A DNA stretch of 64,000 nt. It comes from an uncultured Clostridia bacterium. Lineage in GTDB: Bacteria > Bacillota > Clostridia > Oscillospirales > Ruminococcaceae. Below the pieces are notes generated by a model. The model saw only the letters and a program-made list of their open reading frames with translations. It did not search any database and had not been told where the DNA came from. Each line of letters starts with the position of its first letter. The first letter of the stretch is position 1. Position numbers and translations under genes: made by a program. The DNA is taken from contig CANQVG010000006.1 of NCBI GenBank assembly GCA_947627235.1, forward strand, positions 17,309 through 81,308. Reading direction: 5' to 3'. This document shows positions 16,421 through 24,605 of this stretch, in pieces.

Positions 16421-16510
16421 AATTTCCTCCAAAGGGTTGTAATTGCCGTTAAAATCTATTATACTGTTATTAGACGAATATTTCAAGAATTTTTTGAAAA
16501 GGAGAGAATT

Positions 16511-17200
16511 ATGAGAGAAAGTATTTTAACGATTCCGGTGAGCGAAATTTTTGAGCCTCGTGAGGGCTGCCCCATCTGCCGAATGAGGGATATGCTCGAA
16601 AAGCGCACCACTGAGTATATAATGGGCGCGGCGATGATGGAGCCTGACGTGAGAATCGAGACAAACCGTCTCGGCTTCTGTAAGACTCATTTAGACCAGA
16701 TGCTCAAGCAGAAAAACCGCCTTTCGCTTGCTCTTATGCTTCAGACGCGCCTTGAGACCGTCAGCAGAGAGGTTTTTTCAAAGCCGTCGGTATTCGAGAG
16801 CAGGCAGAAGAAGGTCAAATCTCTCGTTAAGCACAACTCAACCTGCTTTGTTTGCTCAAAGGTCGATTGGGCTATGGAGCGGCTTATGGTGACCGTATTC
16901 GAGCAGTATAAGGTTTCAAAGGAATTTCGCGAGCTGTTCAGGTCGCAGGAATACATCTGCATGCCTCACTGCGAGATGCTCTGCAATATGTCTTTCGACG
17001 CTGCGGACAAGCGTACCGCCTCAGACCTCAGGGACGACTGTGTGGCTCTTGCCGGAAAGCACATTCAGGAGCTTTATAAAGACGTTTCGCACTTCTGCTC
17101 GATGTTTGATTACCGAAATAACGGAGAGAACGCCGACTGGGGAAACTCAAGGGATTCGGTTGAGCGCACGGTGGAGTTTCTGACCGCAAGAAAACCGTAA
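16511..17200 (+). CDS. DUF6062-like cysteine-rich protein
   Basis: Soluble protein of 229 residues of unknown function. Cysteine/histidine pairs occur in order as CPICRMR, FCKTHLD, CFVCSKVD and CMPHCEMLC, suggesting two structural zinc sites. The rest looks helical. I recognise it as resembling the DUF6062 family of Clostridia, from memory. The start is ATG 16511 after AAAAGGAGAG; the much longer track ORF merely extends backwards across the glycosylase gene. A strong terminator follows at 17272. Confidence 0.75.
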   Translation: MRESILTIPVSEIFEPREGCPICRMRDMLEKRTTEYIMGAAMMEPDVRIETNRLGFCKTHLDQMLKQKNRLSLALMLQTRLETVSREVFSKPSVFESRQKKVKSLVKHNSTCFVCSKVDWAMERLMVTVFEQYKVSKEFRELFRSQEYICMPHCEMLCNMSFDAADKRTASDLRDDCVALAGKHIQELYKDVSHFCSMFDYRNNGENADWGNSRDSVERTVEFLTARKP

Positions 17201-17271
17201 TGAAAGCTTTATGCAGGGCGTGAATAAATGTCCGCATTTTTGTACTTAATCCAAAAAATACCGCTGAAAAA

Positions 17272-17320
17272 CGCCGCCCGTCAGCTTAGTGAAAAAAGCT
17301 GATACGGGCGGCGCTTCATT
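17272..17320 (+). terminator. Terminator after the DUF6062-like gene
   Basis: The stem CGCCGCCCGT (17272-17281)/ACGGGCGGCG (17304-17313), with an inner AGCTT/AAGCT pairing, is followed by TTCATTT. Confidence 0.75.
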
Positions 17321-17477
17321 TCGGGCAATTTTTAAACCCGCCTTTTTTCGACCTTTTTCGGTTCATCTTGTGATTGCTCAGGAGCGTTACTGCAAAAAAG
17401 GTGAATAAAGATTTTTTTACCGTCTGTATAACCCAAAAACACTCGCGGTTGAAAGTAAAAACACGAAAAAACGCGGG

Positions 17478-17574
17478 ATTTCCAACTTTTCAACCGTTTT
17501 TTCAACAGCTTTGCTTTACCAAAGCAAAAGTTTTCAACGCTTTCAACCGAGTTTTTAACTTTGGCGTTGGAAAT
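17478..17574. other. Structured, TTTCAAC-rich intergenic segment
   Basis: The 462-base gap 17201-17662 has no gene that I can support. It contains ATTTCCAAC (17478-17486) facing GTTGGAAAT (17566-17574), an inner GCTTTGCTTT/AAAGCAAAAG hairpin, and at least four TTTCAAC copies between them. It could be a small RNA or a protein-binding array upstream of the small membrane protein. The 80-codon track ORF here is not convincing. Confidence 0.35.
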
Positions 17575-17662
17575 TGCTTATACAGAATGTATACCTGTAG
17601 GCGCCTGCGGGCATAATTTAGGGTGAAATCTCAGGAAAATAACGGAATTACGAGGTGTAAGA

Positions 17663-17935
17663 ATGTTAAAAGGAGTTACAAAGAGAATAGTTGAGATTAA
17701 AAGTCCCGCGAGCGACTATTTTGAGCGCGCTGTGCTTTATCTTCGCGCGGATAAGCCGTACCCAAAAAAGAGCGAGGCTATTTCGCTCGCAAACGACTAC
17801 ATTGAGTCGCTTGAGCCGGAAAATATCCGCAAATCTCCGAAGAATTTGAGACTTACGGTAGCGGTTCTGGCGCTGAGTCTCGGGGTCACTCTCACCGCGC
17901 TTGCCGCCGTATTGCTTCTTTATACAAAAATTTAA
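17663..17935 (+). CDS. Small tail-anchored membrane protein, unknown function
   Basis: Ninety residues. A charged N-terminal part (KRIVEIKSPASDYFERAVL, with an internal KSEAISLANDYIESL helix) precedes one C-terminal membrane segment (LTVAVLALSLGVTLTALAAVLLLY) and a two-residue tail, giving a cytoplasmic domain anchored at its end. The start follows GAGGTG with good spacing. It precedes rlmB by 103 bases, but rlmB has its own promoter. No function is recognised. Confidence 0.7.
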   Translation: MLKGVTKRIVEIKSPASDYFERAVLYLRADKPYPKKSEAISLANDYIESLEPENIRKSPKNLRLTVAVLALSLGVTLTALAAVLLLYTKI

Positions 17936-17969
17936 TGTATATTTTGGCGAGTATTCCCGAAAAAAGGAC

Positions 17970-17998
17970 TTTTCAAATCTTTAAGTTTGTGCTATAAT
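17970..17998 (+). promoter_or_regulatory. Promoter of rlmB operon
   Basis: TTTTCA, 17 bases, TATAAT with a TG extended -10 (TGCTATAAT), 40 bases before the rlmB start. Confidence 0.65.
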
Positions 17999-18038
17999 AG
18001 TACCTGTATAAATTTGTTTATTTACCGAAGGACGTATT

Positions 18039-18806
18039 ATGGACAGAAAACCTTTGAACCAATCCGGGCGGAGCGACCTCATAATCGGCCGCAATCCCGT
18101 TTTGGAAGCGCTTAAGGCCGGACGCCCGATTGACAGTGTTTACATTTGCGGTGAGGGCGGTTCGCTTAACCTCATAGTAAAGCTTGCAAAGGAACGCGGC
18201 GCGGTCATAAAACAGGCGAGCCGGCAAAAACTCGACGAAATGTCCGGAGCAGCTTCACATCAGGGGGTCGTAGCAGTCGGAGCGTGCGCCGAGTATGTGG
18301 AAATACGGGATATACTTGAAGCCGCAAGGGCAAAAAACGAGCCGCCGTTTGTCATCATATGCGACGAGATAGAGGACCCTCATAACCTCGGCGCGATAAT
18401 CAGAACCGCAGAGTGTGCCGGAGCTCACGGCGTAATAATTCCCAAGAGGCGTTCGGCGTCGCTCAACGATACGGTATTCAAGACTTCGGCGGGCGCGGCG
18501 AGTTGGGTACCCGTGGCGAGGGTTCCAAATATTCCCGCGGCCATTGACGAGCTTAAGGAGCAGGGTCTTTGGATTTACGGTACCGACGCTTCCGGCGAGG
18601 ACTGCTCAAATGCAGATTTGAAAGGTCCTATAGGGCTTGTTATAGGTTCGGAAGGCTTCGGAATGGGCAGACTCACCGCTTCAAAATGCGACTTTATGCT
18701 CAGACTTCCTTTAAAGGGAAAGATTACATCTCTAAACGCCTCTGTGGCGGCAGGAATATTTATGTATGAAATTTTGAGGCAGCGTGACGCAGCCGACGGC
18801 AAGTAG
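18039..18806 (+). CDS. rlmB: 23S rRNA (guanosine-2'-O-)-methyltransferase, TrmH/RlmB family
   Basis: SPOUT-class methyltransferase of 255 residues. An N-terminal L30e-like substrate domain (IIGRNPVLEALKAG) is followed by the knotted catalytic domain with motif 1 DEIEDPHNLGAIIRTAECAGA, motif 2 GLVIGSEGFGMG and motif 3 LPLKGKITSLNASVAAGI. These motifs are diagnostic for RlmB/TrmH-type enzymes. RlmB acts on G2251 of 23S rRNA, but the exact nucleotide cannot be fixed from the sequence. The ATG follows AAGGACG. The next gene begins 14 bases later, so it is co-transcribed with the P-type-ATPase-like protein. Confidence 0.9.
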   Translation: MDRKPLNQSGRSDLIIGRNPVLEALKAGRPIDSVYICGEGGSLNLIVKLAKERGAVIKQASRQKLDEMSGAASHQGVVAVGACAEYVEIRDILEAARAKNEPPFVIICDEIEDPHNLGAIIRTAECAGAHGVIIPKRRSASLNDTVFKTSAGAASWVPVARVPNIPAAIDELKEQGLWIYGTDASGEDCSNADLKGPIGLVIGSEGFGMGRLTASKCDFMLRLPLKGKITSLNASVAAGIFMYEILRQRDAADGK

Positions 18807-18820
18807 ACGGGAGGACAATT

Positions 18821-21478
18821 ATGGCAGACAATAAATTTTCTGTTGACGACATTATCAACGAATACTCTGGCAAGACAGCGGGAAAGCGTCACAGCGAGGA
18901 AACCCTTGATCTTGACGCGCTTATAAACAGTCTCGACCACAGCGGCGACCGCGAGGCGGCTTCCAAACAGGCGGCAAAGGTCGGCCCGAAGACCGAGATA
19001 ATAGAGGACGTGCTTGAAATCGGTGACAACAGCTATGCTTTTACTCCCGAAGACGAATCTTTGCAGCCGGAGTCGGAGCCGCAGCACGAAGGAGAATCCT
19101 TTGCGTCTGAGGAAGCCGGTCCCGCCGAGAGTCAGATAAAAGAAGCGCCTGAAATGAGCGAGACGGGAATAATATACGAAAAGCTTTCCGAACCGCTGAA
19201 TATAGAGCCGGAACAAAAGGACGACGTTGCGCTTGAAATCGGAATCCGTCACGCGAAGAACACCGAGCAGGGTACAGACGTAATTGAGAGAGTGCTAAGC
19301 GACGAAGAGCCGCAGAGCGTCAAGACCGAGCAAAAACCTGTGCAGAAATCCGAGACTAAGCCTAACGAACATAAGGTTCAGGCGGTTGAGGATACTATTC
19401 ACCGCACCGAGCAGCCCATAAGACCCATTCGCGAAAACGGTTCCAATACTGCAATTATGGAAGGGCTTATGAAGCTCAAGAGGGAGAGGGGAGCGCCGAA
19501 ACATAAGGAATCGAAGGTGCCGCCGGTCAACCGTGCGTCGATTGACGATATAGAGCTTGATATCGGCTCCAAGATAATTCCGAACACGGAAATAGATCTT
19601 GACGAAAATGCCACCGAGGAGGAACGCCTTGCTTTTCTCAATGCAAAGCGCCGTGAGAGGGTAAAGCAGTTTGTCATATCTTCCGATGAGGAGGAAGCGC
19701 CCTCAAAGGACGACGTAGCCGACTTCACGGGATTTGATCAGGCCAAGGAGATGGCGGGCAATATATCGTCGCTCAAGGCAAGTCTTGTGGTGCGTCTGTG
19801 CGTGCTTCTTGTAACCTCGATAGTTTCCGCCTATGTCGCCATTGCCAACGATATGGGTCTTCCGGTGATATCGCTTCTTTCAAAATCCGAAAATCAGGGT
19901 ATGCCATATCTCTTTGTGAACGTAATACTCGGACTTGCCGCATGTTTTGTTTCTTATACGGTGTTGATTGTCGGACTGAAGAAGCTCTTTACTCTCAAGG
20001 CTGACAGCGACAGTCTTGCCGCAGTCTCGGCGCTCTTGAGCATAGGCTCGGGTATAGCGCTTCTGACCGACACCGAACTTGTTCAGCTCTCTATAGTCAA
20101 CGTTTATATCAGCGTGTCGATTATAGGTCTTTTGATAAATACCGTCGGCAAGCTTTTGATAGTAACCCGCACCGAGCGCAATTTCAGGTACGTCTCGGGC
20201 GGATATTCAAAGTATGCAGTTATGAAGGTTGACGACGAGGACGTAGCCTCTAAATTCACAAAGGGCGCGCTTACGGATTTCCCGTCGCTCACGACCTCGC
20301 GCAAGACTGAATTTGTCAGCGATTTTATCAAGAACAGCTATTCCGCCGATATGACAGATTCGTTCTGCAAATACTATGTTCCGATCATCACGGTGATATC
20401 GCTTATAGTCGGAGTTATCTCGGCGTTTTTGCACCCCGAGGCCGTAACCGACGGCACGAGAATATTTATGTACGGTTTCTCCTGTGCAGCGGGCGCCTAC
20501 GCGATATGCTCCGCCGCGGGAATGATGCTTGTGACAAATATTCCTCTTGCAAAGGCGTCGAAGAAATATCTGCAATCCTCAGCGGTGATGCTTGGATATT
20601 CGGCGGTCGACACCTTTGCTGATACCAATTCCATACTTATTGACGCCATCGACCTTTTCCCCGACGGAATGGTGGAGATAGTCAACATAAAGCCTACAAA
20701 GAAGACCCCGATTGAGGACGGAATCATATACGCCGCATCGCTCTGCTGCCAGACCGAGAGTATTTTAAGACCCACGTTCTATAAGATGATAAAGGGCAAG
20801 ACCGAAATGCTCTTCCCTGTCGAGAGCTACCTTTATGAGGACGGTCTCGGGCTTTTGGGCTGGATTCAGAACAAGAGGGTGCTGTTCGGCAACCGTGCGC
20901 TTATGGAGAGCCACTCGATTGAGGGACTGCCGACTCCCGAAAAGGAAGCGCAGTATGCCAAGGACGACGCAAGCCTGCAATATCTCTCGATAGGCGGCTC
21001 TCTCGCGATGATTTTTGTCATCAAGCTCAAGGCTTCTGTGACCGTCGCAAAGGGTCTGAGAGACCTTGAAAAGCAGAACCTGACGGTTATACTCCGCTCT
21101 GTTGACTCGCTTCTGAGCATTTCGAGAATAGCGGAGCTGTTTGGAGTAGCTCCGAATATGTTCAAGCTCCTGCCGTTCAGATATCACAGCGAATACGACG
21201 AATACACCTCGTACGTTGAAAAGATGTCCTCGCCGATGATTTATTCGGGGCATTTTGCTTCGCTCGCAATGCTTATAACAGGCACAAAGAGGCTTCAGCG
21301 TTCGGCTGCTGTCGGAATAGGCGTGCAGATGCTTTCGGCGGTGCTCGGGGTGATACTATCTGTCGTGCTGTCGCTGGTGGGCATATTCACCGGCGTTCTC
21401 ACAGCTTCGACCGTCATAGTCTATACGATAGTGTTTGTCGCCATTACGGCTATTGTTCAGGCAATAGCTAAGACCTGA
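18821..21478 (+). CDS. P1B-type ATPase-like membrane protein with degenerate catalytic motifs and acidic N-terminus
   Basis: Protein of 885 residues. Residues 1 to about 300 are acidic, low-complexity and probably disordered. The rest has eight hydrophobic segments in the 4+2+2 order of heavy-metal P1B ATPases. The fourth-helix region NIPLAKASKKYL aligns with the family's ATPTAI...GAK segment, and LFGNRALM (about 689) with the GNRxLM nucleotide-domain motif. However, DKTGT is replaced by DTNSI (Asp601), TGD by RSVD (about 759), no TGE is seen in the actuator loop, and no CPC is present in the membrane. I infer a pseudo-ATPase, perhaps with a structural or regulatory role. The start follows GGGAGGAC. 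It is 14 bases after rlmB. Confidence 0.7.
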   Translation: MADNKFSVDDIINEYSGKTAGKRHSEETLDLDALINSLDHSGDREAASKQAAKVGPKTEIIEDVLEIGDNSYAFTPEDESLQPESEPQHEGESFASEEAGPAESQIKEAPEMSETGIIYEKLSEPLNIEPEQKDDVALEIGIRHAKNTEQGTDVIERVLSDEEPQSVKTEQKPVQKSETKPNEHKVQAVEDTIHRTEQPIRPIRENGSNTAIMEGLMKLKRERGAPKHKESKVPPVNRASIDDIELDIGSKIIPNTEIDLDENATEEERLAFLNAKRRERVKQFVISSDEEEAPSKDDVADFTGFDQAKEMAGNISSLKASLVVRLCVLLVTSIVSAYVAIANDMGLPVISLLSKSENQGMPYLFVNVILGLAACFVSYTVLIVGLKKLFTLKADSDSLAAVSALLSIGSGIALLTDTELVQLSIVNVYISVSIIGLLINTVGKLLIVTRTERNFRYVSGGYSKYAVMKVDDEDVASKFTKGALTDFPSLTTSRKTEFVSDFIKNSYSADMTDSFCKYYVPIITVISLIVGVISAFLHPEAVTDGTRIFMYGFSCAAGAYAICSAAGMMLVTNIPLAKASKKYLQSSAVMLGYSAVDTFADTNSILIDAIDLFPDGMVEIVNIKPTKKTPIEDGIIYAASLCCQTESILRPTFYKMIKGKTEMLFPVESYLYEDGLGLLGWIQNKRVLFGNRALMESHSIEGLPTPEKEAQYAKDDASLQYLSIGGSLAMIFVIKLKASVTVAKGLRDLEKQNLTVILRSVDSLLSISRIAELFGVAPNMFKLLPFRYHSEYDEYTSYVEKMSSPMIYSGHFASLAMLITGTKRLQRSAAVGIGVQMLSAVLGVILSVVLSLVGIFTGVLTASTVIVYTIVFVAITAIVQAIAKT

Positions 21479-21494
21479 ATTTTGCCGCAAAAAT

Positions 21495-21595
21495 ATGCCG
21501 GACTTTGCGCGCGGCGTTTTGTACAAGAGAACGGGCAATCAAGCGTTTAGGATTGCAAAGTACAAAACCTGCCTGCATTTTCCGGCATTTTTTAT
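21495..21595 (+). terminator. Long three-helix terminator
   Basis: ATGCCGGA/TCCGGCAT (21495-21502, 21581-21588) encloses GTTTTGTAC/GTACAAAAC (21516-21524, 21560-21568), which encloses CAATC/GATTG (21536-21540, 21551-21555). The outer stem is followed by TTTTTTATT. It is far larger than a normal terminator and could be a stable RNA of its own. Confidence 0.7.
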
Positions 21596-21664
21596 TCCGC
21601 TGTGCAATTATTTGCCTCCGAAAAGAGTATTACTATTGAAAACAGTTTGAAAGGAAGTATGATT

Positions 21665-22930
21665 ATGAAGCGGTTTATGATAATTTTGCTCGCGGCGCTA
21701 TGCCTTGTCGGCTGCACGTCGCAAAAGCCGGACGTAGGGCAAAGCGGCGTTGTCTCGGAGGATATTTCGTCCGAGCCTCCGTCGACCGAGCCGGACGCAT
21801 TCCCCGACGAGGTCGAAAAGCTCAGAAGCTTACTTGACGAGGCGGGACTGCTCAAAGAGGTAAGGCGGGAAAACACCGAAGATTACAGTTTTGAGGGCTT
21901 CGAGCACATCCCCGAAGAGTATTACGTTCTGGAGCTTAACGGCGATGAGGCGGCTTATATAAGGCTTTATGACAGTCCCGAGACCGCAGCCGACGAGGCC
22001 TCGAACTATGGCGAAGACGGCAGCGAATACAGCTTTGACGGCGGAGGAATGGTGATCGACTACGCCTGTCCGATACACTTCTGGCTCTCGGGGAACGCGA
22101 TAATCGAATACGGCTCATTTGAAAACGACACCGCGCGCCTGCTCAAAGGGCTTTACGGAAAGCAGTTTGCGGGAACTCCCATTCCGGAGAACGGCGCTTT
22201 GGCATTTAACTATTCGAGCGTTGAGGCGAGCGCGGGCGAGACCGAGCTTCCCGACGCCGCGCCGATAAACACCCGCGAAGAGCTCGAGGAGTATTATCAG
22301 GCTCTCAAGGACAGCTATTACTGGTCGCTTGAAAACGAGCCGCAGCTCTCGGAATTTGAGGCAAAAATTGAGGATTACCCCGAGGAGTGGTTTGAGGAAA
22401 ACTCCCTTATCATCATTTACGCCTATTCCGGCACAAGTCCCGCAGATTTTTGCGTATCCGGAATTACCCGCAAGGACAGCGAATATATGATCGTCCTTTC
22501 GGGCTGGCTCGGCGATGAAGACGCAGTAGTTGAAAAATATATTTTCGTGGAGCTTATGGGCGTAAAGCTCGAGGAAAACGCCAAGCTCGTCCTTGTAAAC
22601 GCCTATCCGCGTCCGACATATGCCGTCGACAACAGGGAGAGGCTGTCCATTGAAAACCTTATTGAAATTTTAAGCTCTGAGGATGGCGTGACTTGGTCCG
22701 ACTTTGAAAACTACCGCAGCGAGGATATCGGCTCGGGAATGTATATCCTGCGGTTTTTCCTTGAAGACAGAGGGTATATGCTTACGGTCGCAGGCGTCGA
22801 CCCCGACCCCGACACGAAGCCGCAGAAATTGGATTTGCACTATATTACTGCCGACGAGGAGCTCAAGTGTGAAATCGGCAAGGACGACCTGACTGAGTTT
22901 CTTATCAACACCGGTTATGTCGCAGGATAG
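21665..22930 (+). CDS. Lipoprotein of unknown function
   Basis: Secreted lipoprotein of 421 residues with an N-terminal signal MKRFMIILLAALCLVGC; Cys17 would be the lipidated residue. A Ser/Glu/Pro-rich linker (residues 18-45) leads to a folded acidic region with many Tyr and Glu residues and no recognised domain. ATG 21665 is preferred over the upstream start codons because GAAAGGAAG lies 7 bases ahead of it. It is flanked by the three-helix terminator upstream and a shared terminator downstream, so it is a single-gene unit. Confidence 0.8.
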   Translation: MKRFMIILLAALCLVGCTSQKPDVGQSGVVSEDISSEPPSTEPDAFPDEVEKLRSLLDEAGLLKEVRRENTEDYSFEGFEHIPEEYYVLELNGDEAAYIRLYDSPETAADEASNYGEDGSEYSFDGGGMVIDYACPIHFWLSGNAIIEYGSFENDTARLLKGLYGKQFAGTPIPENGALAFNYSSVEASAGETELPDAAPINTREELEEYYQALKDSYYWSLENEPQLSEFEAKIEDYPEEWFEENSLIIIYAYSGTSPADFCVSGITRKDSEYMIVLSGWLGDEDAVVEKYIFVELMGVKLEENAKLVLVNAYPRPTYAVDNRERLSIENLIEILSSEDGVTWSDFENYRSEDIGSGMYILRFFLEDRGYMLTVAGVDPDPDTKPQKLDLHYITADEELKCEIGKDDLTEFLINTGYVAG

Positions 22931-22998
22931 TGAGTCGGCGAGAAAGAAGAGCCTACGCTCAAGTATTTTGCAGACGCCTTCCTAAAATTTGAGACAAC

Positions 22999-23028
22999 AA
23001 AAAAGCAGCCCCCGAAAGGACTGCTTTT
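22999..23028. terminator. Bidirectional terminator between convergent lipoprotein genes
   Basis: The stem AAAAGCAG/CTGCTTTT has T-rich flanks on both strands and lies between the stops at 22930 and 23039. Confidence 0.8.
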
Positions 23029-23038
23029 AGTTTTAATT

Positions 23039-24490
23039 TTATCCGAGGCTCGCGATATAATCCTTGATAATATCGCTCTGCTCTACGAGATAGTAGTCGA
23101 GCTGGTCTTTATATTCTTCCTTGACCTGCGCCCAAGAAGTGGCTCCCGTATCTCTCGCTACCTTATCGCGGAATGCGTTATAAGCGTTGTTGACATTGTC
23201 GGTGAGGTTGCCGTTGAGATACATACCCGAGTTCTTGAGTATAATTCTGCGGCACTCGTCGTACATATCGAGCATTTCATCGGTCCAGAGATACTTTTCC
23301 TTGAGCTGCTTCTTATCAATGTTCATAACGACGGAGTCCATACGCTTGAAGCGGTCGCAGGCTGCGTAAAGCGCAACGCCTTCGGGGTTTCTCGCGTTTT
23401 CGACAAGCATAAAGCCCTCGGGAATGGAAGAAAGATAATATTCGCCGTCACCGTTGTCATATCTCGGAAGAGGAGCAAACATAAACTCATGGTTATGCAT
23501 ATCGCCCCAGAGTGCTTCCATTTCCGCAACGGTATTTACAATGTTGTCGTAAAGGCATATGTAGAAGAGAGTCAGACCTTCCTTGACGCCTGTGCCGGCT
23601 TCTTTCGGGCTGGTTCTTCCTGCCCAGTAGTCAGTGCCTTTATGATAAACGCAGCCGTTCTTCTTGAGGTTGTAAAGAAGTTCGTTTGCAGCCTCGATAT
23701 ACGGGTCGTCGACAACGGCGTAATAGTTGCCTTCTTCGTCCTTGCGGATTATCTTGCGGCCGGTTGATTCCTGAACGAGAGCACCGTTATAAGCGTCGCC
23801 TTCAAGAGCAAACTTATCAAGATCTTCGTCGGAGAAGTCCATGCACATTTCATAGAATTTGTCCCAGGTCCACTCGTCGTTCCAGTAGAGGTCGGCGGGG
23901 TCGTCGTAGCCGTATTCCTCGATAACTCTGCGGTTGTAAGGAACGATGTTGCGGAAGTTGATGTCGGTTACAAAGGCGAAGTGCCTTTCGCCGAGTGCGA
24001 ATGCCTCAGCAGCGTCCGCCATAGCTGCCCAGAGGGGCTCGGTGTAGTCGACGTATTTATCTACGGGCTGGAAAGAGCCGTTGATGCAATACATCGGGAA
24101 AGTGGCTTCGGAGCTTACGCCGGCCTGGAAGAAGTCCGGCGGATCGCCGCCGACGATAGAGGTGGCGAGCTTATCAAAGCGCTCCTGGTATGTAGTTTCC
24201 ATGAAGATGACCGAACAGCCGTACTTTTCGCGGAAAGTCCAGAAACCGGTGTTGACAATCTGGTCTTCCGAGTAGTTGTTCATAAGGTCTTTGGCGCCAA
24301 GATAAATAATAGAAGTGCCTGCGGCAGCGGTTTCTTCTTTTTCCGGCAGTCTTATGCCTGCGGCGTTAAGAATAGCCGCCGAGTCTTCAGACGAGAGAGT
24401 AAGGATGATCGGCTTACGCTTATTGTTTCCGCACCCTACGAGTGCGACGATCATAAGCAGAGTAAGAGCGATAGCTAAAAATCTTTTCAT
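23039..24490 (-). CDS. Extracellular solute-binding lipoprotein (family 1, sugar type)
   Basis: Substrate-binding protein of a carbohydrate ABC importer, 483 residues. The signal MKRFLAIALTLLMIVALVGC has Cys20 as the lipid site. The mature part has the family-1 pattern: YQERFDKLATSIVGGDPPDFFQAG near the N-terminus and a Trp-rich region NDEWTWDKFYEM. No permease or ATPase genes are adjacent, so it must share subunits encoded elsewhere. ATG 24490 fits the lipoprotein signal better than the upstream start. A perfect ATTAAGCA/TGCTTAAT dyad lies 24 bases upstream. It follows the GH2 gene on the same strand, with a likely role in uptake of that enzyme's products (inference). Confidence 0.88.
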   Translation of the reverse strand: MKRFLAIALTLLMIVALVGCGNNKRKPIILTLSSEDSAAILNAAGIRLPEKEETAAAGTSIIYLGAKDLMNNYSEDQIVNTGFWTFREKYGCSVIFMETTYQERFDKLATSIVGGDPPDFFQAGVSSEATFPMYCINGSFQPVDKYVDYTEPLWAAMADAAEAFALGERHFAFVTDINFRNIVPYNRRVIEEYGYDDPADLYWNDEWTWDKFYEMCMDFSDEDLDKFALEGDAYNGALVQESTGRKIIRKDEEGNYYAVVDDPYIEAANELLYNLKKNGCVYHKGTDYWAGRTSPKEAGTGVKEGLTLFYICLYDNIVNTVAEMEALWGDMHNHEFMFAPLPRYDNGDGEYYLSSIPEGFMLVENARNPEGVALYAACDRFKRMDSVVMNIDKKQLKEKYLWTDEMLDMYDECRRIILKNSGMYLNGNLTDNVNNAYNAFRDKVARDTGATSWAQVKEEYKDQLDYYLVEQSDIIKDYIASLG

Positions 24491-24513
24491 AATCTCTTTA
24501 CCTTTCAATTAGT

Positions 24514-24541
24514 ATTAAGCAAATGCTTAATTTAAATTATA
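24514..24541 (-). promoter_or_regulatory. -10 box with overlapping operator dyad for the solute-binding protein
   Basis: ATTAAGCA-AA-TGCTTAAT (24514-24531) is a perfect 8-bp dyad, 5 bases downstream of a TATAAT (minus strand, 24541-24536). It therefore covers the expected transcription start. This is the usual place for a LacI-type repressor site. No good -35 is visible. Confidence 0.6.
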
Positions 24542-24605
24542 CCACAACTTACACAGAAATTCCTTGCAAAAAAGCAAATTTTTATTGAAAATATGATGCG
24601 ATTTC

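Noticed and set aside
15899-17200. 433-codon version of the DUF6062-like gene
   Set aside because: The first 204 codons overlap the OGG glycosylase on the opposite strand; ATG 16511 has a good ribosome site.
17374-17616. 80-codon ORF in the structured gap
   Set aside because: No ribosome site and the codons read through TTTCAAC repeats; it looks noncoding.
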